A stretch of DNA of 64,000 nucleotides, taken from assembly GCA_963930775.1 (NCBI GenBank), contig OZ005699.1:2129501-2193500 (forward strand), written 5' to 3'. The stretch is from Cliona cf. orientalis (Eukaryota > Porifera > Demospongiae > Clionaida > Clionaidae). Below are positions 1 through 12,700 of the stretch, one piece after another. Below the pieces are notes generated by a model. That model was not told the DNA's origin and did not search any database. It worked only from the letters and a program-made list of their open reading frames with translations. Position 1 is the stretch's first letter. Each line of letters begins with the position of its first letter. The position numbers and the translations under genes are program-made.

Positions 1-482
1 GGCAGCAGTATGGCTGGAGCAGAAAGGAGCTGGTGGCAGATCCCGAAGATCACAGGCTTCGACTTTGCTCGTATATCGTTCACACGAGTTTTACTGGTAG
101 GGACGGATCTGAACTGAGCCATGTGTGGATATCGTATCGAAATAGGTCTGTGCTGGTCTCTTTCGACGCCAAGTCAAGGAAGCAGAGATGCATCTTGAAC
201 TGTGCTGACCAGCTAAGAACAAGTAAGTTATTAAGAAGAGAGGGGTGGCTTAGGCCATTTACATGTACCTACTGTACTTTTAATCATTCAGTGAGCATTG
301 TTAAATCTAGGAATAGGCTTGCATGGGGACAAGGTAATGGTTATGAAAACCATGCATGTGCATATTTCCTAATTTGATATGAAATTCTTACATTAAATTA
401 TGCTAAAGAATGAATTTCAACAAAAATTATTGATCATGATTCAACTATATACCTGTTTCAGAAACAAAATACGTATTTCACA

Positions 483-521
<39 letters not shown>

Positions 522-1161
522 TCTCCCCTCCCCTTCTCTTTTTCTCTCTCTCTCTCCCTCTCCCTCTGTAGAGGAGGATGTAACATTCCAAGTGGCTACC
601 CTGGTTGCCTCTGGCAGAAAGATCCTAGTGGGGACCACCAGTGGAGTGGTGGGGATATTCGACTCAGAAACTCGCTCTCTCCTCAACGCCCTCCACTGGC
701 ACAAGGACAAAGTTCGAACTCTCCTGGTCATGCCCAAAGAGATGGAGCCTTGTATCTGCTCTGAGATCCCCTTCCCGGAGAAAGAGGATGACTCCGCCCA
801 CACGAGCGGAGTGACCACGCCCTCAACCGGAAGTGAGAATTCGTCACCTTTGCACGGCAAAACTACTCGAATTTTGACTCAGCTACAACCAGCACCTAGG
901 CACCCACCGAAAGTTCCACGAGGGATGTCTGTATTTTCATATCTGGATAATCGATTCCGGATCCACAATCCAGAACCAGAAGCAGTCATGATTACTAGTG
1001 TTGGGAATGGGCGGCGACGGTACCATGTCCATGAACAGACAAGAGCTGAAAGACTAAAAATTTTTGAGAAGTTTCAATCAGGAGGTCATAGGTCACATGG
1101 TCAGGACGGTTTACGTAGCAAGTATGGGGACGATGTTGTGTTACTGACTTGGAAAAGCTGA
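1..1161 (+). CDS. LRRK/Roco-family kinase, C-terminal end only (5' part outside window)
   Basis: Two terminal exons are visible: 1-222, reading in frame from base 3 and ending at a GTAAGT donor, and 572-1161, after a CT-rich tract and an AG acceptor, ending at TGA 1159-1161. The joined protein (about 269 residues) matches the last part of the complete gene at 1589-15050, including VADPEDHR, WISY, SFDAK and the final TWKS. It therefore represents the C-terminal WD40-like region of an ANK-LRR-ROC-COR-kinase protein. The catalytic part lies to the left of the window, so activity cannot be judged. Compared with the neighbour, the tail near residue 150 of this fragment carries a different linker. 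A region of about 160 bp (roughly 612-773) is almost base-for-base identical to 14538-14699, which suggests recent conversion between the tandem copies. An ATTAAA at 1224-1229 is a plausible poly(A) signal. Confidence 0.85.
484..567 (+). repeat. (CT)n microsatellite acting as polypyrimidine tract
   Basis: An almost pure CT/CCT tract runs directly into the AG acceptor at 570-571 of the last exon of the upstream LRRK-like gene. The microsatellite therefore supplies the polypyrimidine tract of that intron. Confidence 0.85.
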
Positions 1162-1313
1162 GAAATTTGAATCGATTTTTTATTTTATTTTATGGTGTAC
1201 TCGCATGCATTCATGATACTTGCATTAAAGTATATTTTTTGATACCTTGCATGACTTGTTTAATTTGGAAGGGAGAGAACATACTTAATATGATAACATG
1301 CTACCTTTTTACA

Positions 1314-1396
1314 TAGCCTCGTCCCCAGGATCTCCCAGCTTTTAATGTTGCACGCAAAGAGCTGGGAGATCGAGAGAGGGCCTGGGGACGAGGCTA
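1314..1396. mobile_element. Short palindromic MITE-like element (TAGCCTCGTCCCCAG family)
   Basis: The element begins TAGCCTCGTCCCCAG and ends with the inverted counterpart CTGGGGACGAGGCTA. An inner inverted repeat (GATCTCCCAGCT / AGCTGGGAGATC) makes it almost entirely self-complementary. The same ends recur at 24237-24310 and, degraded, at 30170-30217. It has no coding capacity. Confidence 0.75.
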
Positions 1397-1588
1397 ACGG
1401 CCTGGCCACATTGTGAAGATTGCGACGAATACGCAAATATTAAATTTTAATGTCTGCGTACAATAATATTTTATTGTGCAGTCCACGCCCATATCTAGCT
1501 ATGACCTTCGGTAGAGATATGGGAGGGGCTGGCCATTCAAAGCACGGACTGAAAGATTGACCCCCACCTGCTGCTCGATCGGTGAGAG

Positions 1589-4500
1589 ATGACTAGATCT
1601 AGCCAGGACGCGGAGAAACTTGGTGATCTCCTCGTGGATTTAGAGCGCGGGGACTCTACACCGACCAGCCCACCCGGACTAACGGACGATGTAAGAAAGT
1701 TCCTGTCCAACTTCAAGCCGAGCGTTCTCCATCGGCTCATCAACGGCCCCATTCGAAGGTTCGAGGGACGGACACCCGTCCATCTAGCCGCCGCCAATGG
1801 CCTCGTGGAATGCCTCGAGATACTGCTTGAGAGTGGAGGTTGGTGAAAAACAAAATATGCCGCTAATCAGCAATAATAATTAATCGCCTACATCATTAAG
1901 TGGCTTGTGAAACAAGCCAAAAGTATGTAGCTATGAAGTACTTTTGTAGCCTGGCCTATAGCATTCCCAGTGATTTTTTAAAATCATGGTATTTTTTTTA
2001 GTTTGCGTGTGAGCAGGTGGTCATTAATTAAATGGAGTATATTGATTCAGTTTGTCCCACCTAACAATAGTTCATTCACGACTGGGAATTTCTTGGACCT
2101 CCCTATATTGTCTCGAGATAAGATCTATGTGTAAATCACATAATACACAGGAATTTGAAACTGTGATGAGGGTCATAGTATTATTGCATGTCCCATGCAC
2201 AGGAGTGAATAATTAAAATGAGGGGACAAAATCAAAGAAATGCAGTTCTGTGATTAAGTTAATCGATCATTAATGTTTACAACTACAGGTGATCCCAATG
2301 TGCAGTCATCCCCTACTGACCTCAATCAAGTAGGTTTGTAATTATTGTTTATAGTATTATAATCGTGAGGGGAAGAGTCTATGGGGGGTAATGCAGCTCA
2401 TGTTTGTAATATCAATATGCAGGGCAGGAATATTGTACATGTATACTCATCCTGCTAATGTATACTCTGATCTTGAGTGCTATCAGTTACAGCTGTGCCC
2501 CATAAGGGCAACACTATTAGCTTATCAAAATTATATTGTGGTACAGTGGACTCTCTATTAACGGACACTCCCAATAACGGACCTCTACCGAATAACGGAC
2601 ACTGCTATATGTACCAACCGATATCTCCATATGTTTGATACAGTAGCAGCACCTGAATAGCGGACAACCTCTGAATTCCGGATAACGGACACAGCAGCTT
2701 GCACGAAGTAATACAGTACTGTATAAAAAACGTTCCGACTAACGGACGGCGGTGGGTGTGGCTAACCCCGCCCACGACGTCAACCTTCTTACAATGCAGT
2801 TCTGGCATTATTAACAATCTGTACAAAAATAATAATACGGCAATAATATTATATGTAGACACTAAAAAACGGTAGTACTTTGTCTAGCTATAGTAATGAC
2901 AACAGCCACTGCTTTACTTAATTGCTCAAATGGCAAGTATCTAGCCATTCGTCCACCATGATGCAATTGACACTCGTCTAGTCAATCACTGCAGGCTTCC
3001 TTGAAACAGACTGAATAGTGCAATACAATGTCATGAAAATACTTGAGTACTTCATGAATTTCTTTACAACAATGAACTATTGGCTATAAAATTAATATTA
3101 GATGAAGTGGGGGTGACTAAAATAAAACACCCCAATAAAGGACATACCCCGAATAAAGGACAGAAGCCTATGTACCAAGGTGTCCGTTATTCGGAGAGTC
3201 CACTGTATTTCGTTGTACCCTTGCATGCATTGTTGTATAATGACTCTTGGTGACATGCACACATAATTTCATTTTCTTCTAGACTCCTCTTCACCTTGCT
3301 GCAAGAGGAGGCCATGTTGAACCGTTTAAGCTCCTCTTGGAGTATGGAGCTCGTTTTGATGTCAAAAATGCTGATAAGAAGACCGCTATGCAGCTGGCTT
3401 GTGAGAAGAAAGAGTTTGAGCATGCCATTGCCAAGTATCAGATTCCCCCTCGCACTGAGGAAGAAGAGGCTATAGTAAAAGGTACATTATAATATTGTTA
3501 ATCATCCCCAGATCTCTCCCTGAAAGGGAAACTGGCTTGGAATAATATACCAAATACAACATATGCAAGATTATCCAACAGTACAGTTTCTTTATGACCA
3601 CCAAATTGAAATCTGCCAATATTTCTTACTCGCATGCATGTATGGTGATCCTTTACTGAACTGCTATTAATATTTCTTTCCCTCTCTCTCCCTTTCTCTA
3701 CTTGCACCCTACCTTCCTCTCCTCTCTCCTCAGAACTCCATACCTGTGTTGATAATAACCTGGACAGATTCTACAAACTTTACAGCCGGCTGAGCTCTCA
3801 CCGTCAGGATCTGGCCATGCGGTGGACTGATTTTGAACAAACACTACTGTATAGGTGAGCTAGCTGGATTTTTAGCTATGATACCACCGTAGTGTCCCGG
3901 GTAAGCGCCCATGGGCGCTTAAACATAACTTGCTATATTTTTGGCCCGCATGGACGCCTACCCAGGATATAATTTTTCATACGTTTGTATCAATGCACCA
4001 TACACACACTCACGTAGGGCCTGCATGTCTGAGCAGTATGATGCTGTGAAATACCTCCTCTCCCGCTCCTCCAACCAGCCCCTCCACAATCTCAACACCT
4101 TCGACACCCCTCTCCTCGTGGCCTGCCTGAAGAAGAATTACAAGATTGCTCAGCTCTTGCTAAACCACTCCCCTCGCCTGCTCTTCTTACAAGATGCACG
4201 CAACAAGCACTCAGCCCTCCACATTGCTTGCTCCAACTGTGATATCGAGATACTGGATCTGCTTCTTGTCTATGTGAAATATAACCTTCAACATTATGAC
4301 ATTGATGACAGTGACAAGTTCAGCCTTGATTTTCTTGACGTTCTTAACCGCACCCCACTCTTCAATGCATGCTACAGCAGCTTCTTGGAAGGAGTCAAGA
4401 GGCTTCTTGAGTTTAAAAATCAGCACAAAAATTTAGTCTCGCTTGATGTCAATGCAGCAGTTGAGCGTACACAACGCGCACCACTGCACTGTGCAGTGCA

Positions 4501-7500
4501 GAAAGGGGAGATTGAAATCATCCAGCTTCTCTTAAACACACAGGGAATTGATACAAATCTCAAAGCTCAACCAGCAAAAGTCACGCAAGAGCAGCTCCTT
4601 CGTTATAGCACCATTCAGAAGGCAATACAGGAGTATCAGTCTTGTAATACAGCCATCTTTGTGCCAAAAAAATGTGCCATCTATGAGACACAGCATGGGC
4701 AACTTCAGGTCCTTCCAGAGGGTTCTAAGGGAACCATCTTTGACGACATCTACATGACCACGCTGGCCGAAGCCTGTGTCTACAACCGTGATGACATTGT
4801 CCACCTTCTCCTAAAATATGGTGCTCACGATGAAGATGGCTTCGCCTGTCAGATTTGCCACCTCATTCAAAATTCATCACTAGAGCAGCTCATTCTCTCC
4901 TACCACTGTCATCTGGGAGTGATCAAGATAGACCAGCTGCAGCAGGCAACTACTGGTGGCAAATTGCCACATGGTCTGGAGCTACACTGGAGCTCCAAGA
5001 AGCTATCGGTATGCAAAGGGGAGTGGTTGAATAACAGGATGACATTTTATCCTGAGAAAAACAGCATTGATAGTGATATTGCTGATACATATACAAGGAG
5101 TACATACGGTACGAGACACCACTGTGATTACAAGGCACCCATCCTACATGTTCCTGCTTTGGCTCAAGCTGACTATAGCACAGTAAGGGCAGTTAATCTG
5201 GACAAAAATTTCCTCAAGGAGGTGCCTATAGAGCTATTTCGTCTGCCAAAAGTGATGAAAATCGATCTGTCCCATAATGAGATTGTCATGTTGCCTGAAG
5301 AAGACTGCCACAAAAGTCTCGAGGGTACAGCACTGTGTGGGTGGGAGTGCAGGGAGCTGCAGGAACTCGATCTCTCACATAACCACCTCACAAACCTACC
5401 CAGCTGTGTGTGGGTACTTCCAAACTTGGAGGCTCTCTACGGACAGAAAAACAAGATCACAGTGCTCTTTCCTTCCAACAAAGTGCCCAATTTTAGCTCA
5501 CCCCTTTCTGCGTCCATGACAAAGATTGACTTCTCTGAAAATAAGCTAGAAGCCATTCCACCATTTGTGTTTGAATTACCCAACCTAAAAACAGTTCAAT
5601 TCCACCATAATATGCTCCAGTCAATTCCAAAAACCGTCTGGACTTGTGAGTCGCTAAAAGATCTGGATATGAGTTACAATAACATCTCTGGGCTCTTGTG
5701 GTATGAAGAGAAGAGAACAATGAATGACACACAGCAGGAGTCTGGCCCTGGGGCATTGATCAAGCGGTCAAACAAGATCACAGTTGGTCAGTGTCAAGTA
5801 TGGACACACGTACAGAACAAGCCCTCCATTCAGCGTTATCCTTCTGTCGCTGATGCGATAGAACCCCTCCCGAGCTTACCAGAGCTAACATGTAACATTG
5901 AGGTCCCAATAAATGAAGGATTTAATTATTCCTCTCTCACAAGATTGGTGCTGTCTCACAATCAGTTCACAAGCTTTCCAGAGGCCCTACCATGCTTGGC
6001 TCCTAATCTTGAGGAGCTTCACATATCTGATAATGACTTCCAGGATGTCGACATTCAGTTCATCCCGCAATGGATAAAGAAATTCATAGCTCGAAGTTGT
6101 AAGATCTCACGGTTCGGTAATGTTCTTCAGAAAGACATGTGGTTGCAGGTAGTGAAAAATTGCCAACAAAGTAAAACCTTTGGAATGCCGTGTCAGCACC
6201 GCAGCCATCACAACCTGCCATACCTCATGAAACTTGATCTCCAAGACAACGACCTCAAGCACTTTCAACTCATCCACCACCCTCCCCTGAAGAGCAAGGA
6301 CGAGGATCCTGGCAAAGAAGAGGAATGCTATCAACGTGGTGTGGCATCACTTGACCTGCTTTACCCGCTTCTTGAAGGTCTCGACCTCGGCAAGAATAAG
6401 TTGGAGGGACAGTTTAATCCAAACATTGGCTACCAGTCCCACTTGAAGTCCATCAATCTGAGCAATAATCACAGCTTGGAGAAGCTGCCGATGGAGTTCG
6501 CACACCTGAAGAACTCACGCCATTTTACAGGGCTTGCAAGAGACGACTGTCCCAATCTGGTGGAACCTCCAAAGGAGTACCAAAATGTCAGCCTTACACA
6601 TCTACTGGCCTACATGAGATCAAGGCTGAAAAAGTGAGTTTACTATTATTTACCATGGGTACTGTTAATTTTGATGCATGTATGCCAGGATGCATAAATT
6701 ATTAAAAGGAATAAAACTAGGGTGGTGTAACAGATTTATTCTCATTAAACTTGGTGAAATATGTATACGTACGTTTGGAAGGGATGGAACCTACTAGGCT
6801 GAATGGAAAATCAGAACTGCCCCAAATGAAGCACATTGGCACATAATATATACATGTCAATACAGGTCTGTGAGCTATCGTACAATCAAGCTCTTCTTTA
6901 TTGGCAACGGGGAGAGAGGCAAGACCACCCTCCTGCGTCGGCTTCGCTCACTCCCCAATGATGCCCCCGAAAGGACCACAGGCATCGACATCGAGGAGTG
7001 GGTCTATCCCCCAAAGAAGTTTGGTACCCTAAAAAGATCTCAACGTGCAAGGATTCCCGTCCAATTCCTGGCATGGGACTTCGCTGGACAAGTAAATATC
7101 ACCTACTAATGCTATTCTACCATTCTCGGCCTAGCGTATCCTTGTATGTACATGTGGATATACCATGGAATGCCAACCTTACGTCCTATAGGTTTGGGTC
7201 CTGGATTGGTTGTTATGAATGCTTAATTGTGCCATTTCCTCTTACATAATAAGATAACACCATAATATTATTTGTATATTAAGGAAGATTATTATCTGCT
7301 TAGGACGTATACCACACGACCCACCAGTGTTTCTACTCCCAAAGGTCCCTCTACCTGGCTCTGTTTCGACTCAAGGATGGCCGAGATGGTATCAGTGAGC
7401 TTGAACCATGGCTCAGGAATGTACGGGTAAGGAACAGAAGTGAATTTGGGAATGCATAGCCAATGAGTGCCTCATGGAATTATAGTTTCTTCCTTTCTGA

Positions 7501-9675
7501 CGGTGAAAATAACAGTTTATATTATGTCACTCGATTTGTTTGATTCTCCACACACTCATGCATATGCATAGCTGCGAGCCCCTGGTTGTCCTGTGATCAT
7601 TGTGGGCACCCACCTGGATGCTGTGCCAGCACAAGAGGCAAAAGAGCTTGAGGATGAAGCCAAGATGAAGTACAGCAATTCTACCATCTATCCAAAGGTC
7701 ACTAGTCTATCTTATACGTGCATACATTAAAACATTGTTAGCCTGCACATCTGCGCAAGGAATAGATTGAGTTGATATTAATATTGTTGTTGTCCACTCA
7801 ACTTGGGCATGCATGCATGATAACATTAACATGCTTTAGCTAATTTTTAGTAGCTGGGAGGGCAAATACTTTCGTAGATATGAGCTTAATTAATGTGGGT
7901 GTGGCTTGTACAATTTTCATGTATGACCTAATATTTAATTTAATAGAACTCTCTTTGTGAAGTCTTGTACCCGCCATTGTGCATTGTATATTATCTACTT
8001 GCAGATTGTTGCCACAGCAACTATCAATTCCATTAAGAAAGGAATCTTCTCTAAAAATATGGAGAATCTGAGGACTCTCATCTATGACGTGGCCTGCCAC
8101 CTGCAGCTCACTTCTAATGGATGCTGTAAGTATCATAATACGTAATAGTTCACTCAGATTATTATATACTACAAGATCAGCATCACAAGGTACAACAACC
8201 AAGCTGCTAGTTAGATCATCAGGAAAGTACATGTACTTCTGCAGAACATGAAGATGAGCAATAATATTAAACGAGTGTGTGTTTATATGCATGCAGTGGT
8301 CAGTATGACTTCTTGATTGCCTGATTTCCACATGTAAAAATGATGCTTCTCTAATGTATTGTACCAAGTGGCTTGATGAGTGATGCACTTTAAATTACAT
8401 CTGGTGGTTGCATGTTCAAATTTGGCAATTTAATTTGGTGGTATAATAATATTATGTTGATGGCAGAGGAATATAATGTGGCTCTGCATTCCATGCCGAC
8501 AATGCATGTACATGTACAGGCTCACAAGTGCACTACCTTCCTGCACATACACACACGTGCACTACATAGTGGAGCACAAGCCAGAGATGAAGGAGGACGA
8601 TCCCAAAGCTCTCTTCAGCCAGCAGATCCCAAAAAGCTTCTTCGACCTTCAGCAGGATATCCGTAAACTGCTGGTGGACTACAGGGAGAAGGAGCTGCCG
8701 CCCATCTTGGAGGAGGAGGCTTTCAGGAAGGAATTCAGGAAGAACTTCGATGATGATGAGGAGATGACTGAAGCAGTGTATTATCTCACCTTACAAGGTA
8801 CTTACTTAACTCTCAGACATCAAAAGGGTTACAATCGTTGGTTTATGTACGTCTCTGACCAATAGGAACACATAGACATTGGTTAGTACATACAATGTCA
8901 TGTAAAAGCCATTGTTTTGATCTGTCCTTTTTTGGGCTCATCTGCAGACCTCATGATAAATTTTGAATTGACCACTACAGCTGCTGAGTCTTTGTGGTCA
9001 GTGTAGTTGGTGGGTGCTAGGCCCACCCTAAGCCAGCAGTAAACAGGATGCTATAGTCAGACATTAGTGCTTAAACTGCGCTATTGAATGCTGCATTGAT
9101 TGAAGGGGAAAAGTGTCCAGATAATCAAGTGAATGGCAGGACATACTGGCTATTTGTCCGGAAAATGTCTGATGTCCGACCATTATCGTAAGGTCTGCAT
9201 CTGTATGTGTAGCTTGACTGTTACAGTGTAAAAGCTTAGCTGTTAGGTGAGCCTACAGTTCTAACTCCAATTTGGAGATAACCATTACACAGTTACACTA
9301 CTGTTGCAAGTAGTGTCGACAGATATTGGTATGCATGCATGCAAGAGCAATATTACCCAGGACACTATGTCAACCTCATATTATGCAGGCACCCTGCTTC
9401 ACTTTGACGACCATGGACTGAAAAACACCTACTTTCTTGACCCTCAGTGGCTGGCCAAGCTCATGGCTGACGTCATACAACCAGCTGCCATGGAGGAAGG
9501 ATCTCCAATTCAAAATGGTCAGTCCATGTAACTCGTGTACATAAGCTTTCCTTCCAACAACTCTTCACAAAATGCATGTATATTATTATCATGCTGCTGT
9601 AAGAACCCAACAAATTGGACACATCCAAACATGCAACATGTTTGTCTTGAAGGAACACCCTAGCTTACTCACACG

Positions 9676-9719
<44 letters not shown>

Positions 9720-12700
9720 AGTTGCTGATGTGAATGCCCTATTCTCCCAGCGTAACATACCTGAGACGCTCCGAGATAAGTATATCAGTCTGCTCGAGAA
9801 ATTCGAGGTTGCCTTAATGATCAAGCAAGGTCATGTGATCATTCCCTCACTCATGCCAGACTCTGCCGAGTACCCTAAGACCACTGACATTCCTCGTGAT
9901 TTGATTGAGACATCAGATGCTATGTCAATGATCGAGTCATGCTATCAGCCACCATTGAGGAGATTCTGGATGTCCAAGTATATCCCTGACGGGTTCTGGC
10001 CAAGACTGATTTGTAGGATTGCAAATGATCAACAGATTGGAAAGGTATAATGATAAAGTGCATGTATTTCTAGGCACGTGGATTCGAAATGTATTTTCCA
10101 CTTGTGTCCTGTGATCATATGCACACCTTGCATGCAGATACTGCGAACAGTGATTGGTGACACCTCTCACCATAGTAGCTTTCATTTTGATGCATCCTCG
10201 TACGATGATGAAACAGATGGCTTCCAAGACAAAGAGGATACCACTTCCCTAAACTGGACACCATGGAAGACAGGTATTGCCTTTGCACACAGGGATAGAA
10301 CCCTGCTCGTTCTGAAACAAGAAGTGAAGGAGAGCTGTCCTGAGTCTCTCAGCCGCTCGGAGCTTTCTGTTAAGCTTCTGGGTGAGGCATACCGTATCGA
10401 GGTCCACGTGTACACTAACGAATGGATCCAATTGGTCAATGAGCTTAATGAAGGTGGCTGCCTCGACATTCAGCTCACTCCAACAAAGATCGTAGCATAT
10501 GCCACACAGTTGTTAGTGATGGTGAGCAGGCATATCAAGTCGCTGGCGACCAACTGGTTTCCTGGGATGCTAGTCTCTCCTCTTGGTGTGTCCTATGTGA
10601 CCTTTGTGCCATGTTGGAAGTGCTATGTAGGGATCAGTTCTGATGGCCTCTCTTCTGAAAAGAGCATGCCTGGTCATTTTATCTATAAGGATACGAAGCC
10701 TGTCCACTGCTTTATGCTGGAGGAGAATATTGCCCCCGCTGCCCTCGGCCAGGATCTGGAGTGCCCCATGCACTCGGCTGTCAAGTGTGTCCATATGGTG
10801 CCAGATCTGGTGAGTGAGTTTGAGAATAGGGCAATGGGGAATCTTCCGCACATTATAACCTGTATGCTTTTGGTGACGATTTCCAGCCCCTCCTCCTTCA
10901 ACTTTGTGAGCATTGTATGCAGAGAAATAGTCTAAGACTAGTGTAAAGTTATTGACAGGTCCACATGCAAAAAAGTGCCACAATAATGAGGAGCGTAAAA
11001 AATATTATTATTCTAGATCTAACTTGATTACCATATTATTGTGCCCAAGCATGTTATCAAGGAAAAGTATATTTTGAGCGTGGTTTAGACATCAGTCAAA
11101 CTGCACTTTCTGCAGACGTTCTGGGACATGACCACTCTTTATGAAGAAGGGAGCAGTGGAAATCTACACATCATTGAGAATGAGTTCCTAGGGAAAGGAG
11201 GATTCGGGTTTGTCTGCAAGGGAGAGCTCAGGCATGAGGTAAGCTACATACTATGACATTGTATAATAATTATGCAGCGGTGGATGCATACAGGGACTCC
11301 GAGATTCTATTGTTAGTTTTACACGTCATGTTAGTCGAGGATGTAGCCTCAAGGATAGTCTAGCGAGCTAAACCTAACCTCTCTCACTCGCCACATTAAG
11401 AGACAAGCAAGAGTCTCAGAGGGTTTAAACCACACCCAATAAGCGGCAACTGAGAATATTTCCTGAAGATGCCTCCCAATAGTATAAGATGATCACTTTC
11501 TTTGTTCAGCATGGTGGTCCCAGCAAGAATGTAGCAGTTAAGATCTTCCTTCAAGAGATGGACCGCCTGGAGAACCACAGCATCTCTGAGCTTCTTGTCC
11601 TTTCCAAGCAACCGAAACACCTTCTCCATGCCTACAGAGAGATAAGACAGGAGGTGTCCTTCCTCACAACGCTGAATAATCCCTTTCTCACCGAATTATG
11701 TGGTGTGCGGACCAACCCTTACATGTGCCTGCTGCTGGAGTTAGCTCCAAAGAAGTCTCTCCACTCCATGCTAAAAGAGTACAAGGAGTACAGGCTCACA
11801 CTTGAACCGCTCACCCTCAAGACCACAGCGCTACAGGTGCACAATTTGCAGTGTCGTGATTTGACAATTCATACAATATTTATACATACATGTACTTGAG
11901 AAGTACATGTAATTAGTATGCACACACCCTGTATGTACCATTATACATGTACATGTACATGCTCTGTACCTATTTTCACCCTTGCTCGCAGATTGCCAAG
12001 GGTCTTGAGTATCTTCACCAACACCAGGTGGTCCACCTTGACATCAAGTCACCCAACGTCCTTGTCTGGTACTTTCCCTCTGCACATGACAGTCGCTCCA
12101 TGAGGGTCAGACAGGCCGGGAATGTCTGGATCAAAATTGCTGACTACGGCATCAGCCAGGTGTCCACAGGGTTGACCCTAAGGGTGGGGACTTCCCCCGT
12201 CGGGACTCCGGGATTCATGGCACCAGAGCTGTTTGATAAAATGGGACAAGAAATATCCGCTGAAAAGGTATAATTGTAACCAGAGCTCTCGAGAGCACAT
12301 ACCCCATGCACTCTGTAGCCAGTATTATTATTGCAATCCTGTACCACAGAACTGTTGGTATGACTTGACGACACATTCCTACACTGGTAGCTTGACTCCA
12401 TACAAAAGTATGGATATACGTGATGCCTACATGTATATACCCTATATACCTGTGACATTTGACCCTATTGAACCTCTGTGTGATAGCCCCAGTGTTGACC
12501 TACTGTGCAAATAAATACACGTTGTACTGCTAGTGATCCATGACTGACAGTCAATCGGTTATTGAAGCTACATTTGCATACAGCTAAGCATACTATTATG
12601 GTAGTCACATGATTAAATGTATGATTTATGTAGGTGGATGTCTTTGCCTATGGAATGACCCTCTATGAGCTTCTAAGCTTTCGGTCACCGTTTGACAATG

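Noticed and set aside
516..860. Antisense frame over the last exon of the first LRRK-like gene (and similar at 14492-14746)
   Set aside because: It mirrors the coding exon on the other strand, has no homology-like features, and recurs only because the two sense exons are paralogs.
3941..4017. N-terminal extension of the large LRR exon frame
   Set aside because: This stretch lies in a truncated MITE and lacks conservation. The AG at 4016-4017 joins exon 4 in phase.
10810..10935. Read-through extension of the LRRK COR exon frame
   Set aside because: A good GTGAGT donor at 10810 and a phase-0 kinase exon at 11116 show that this is intron.
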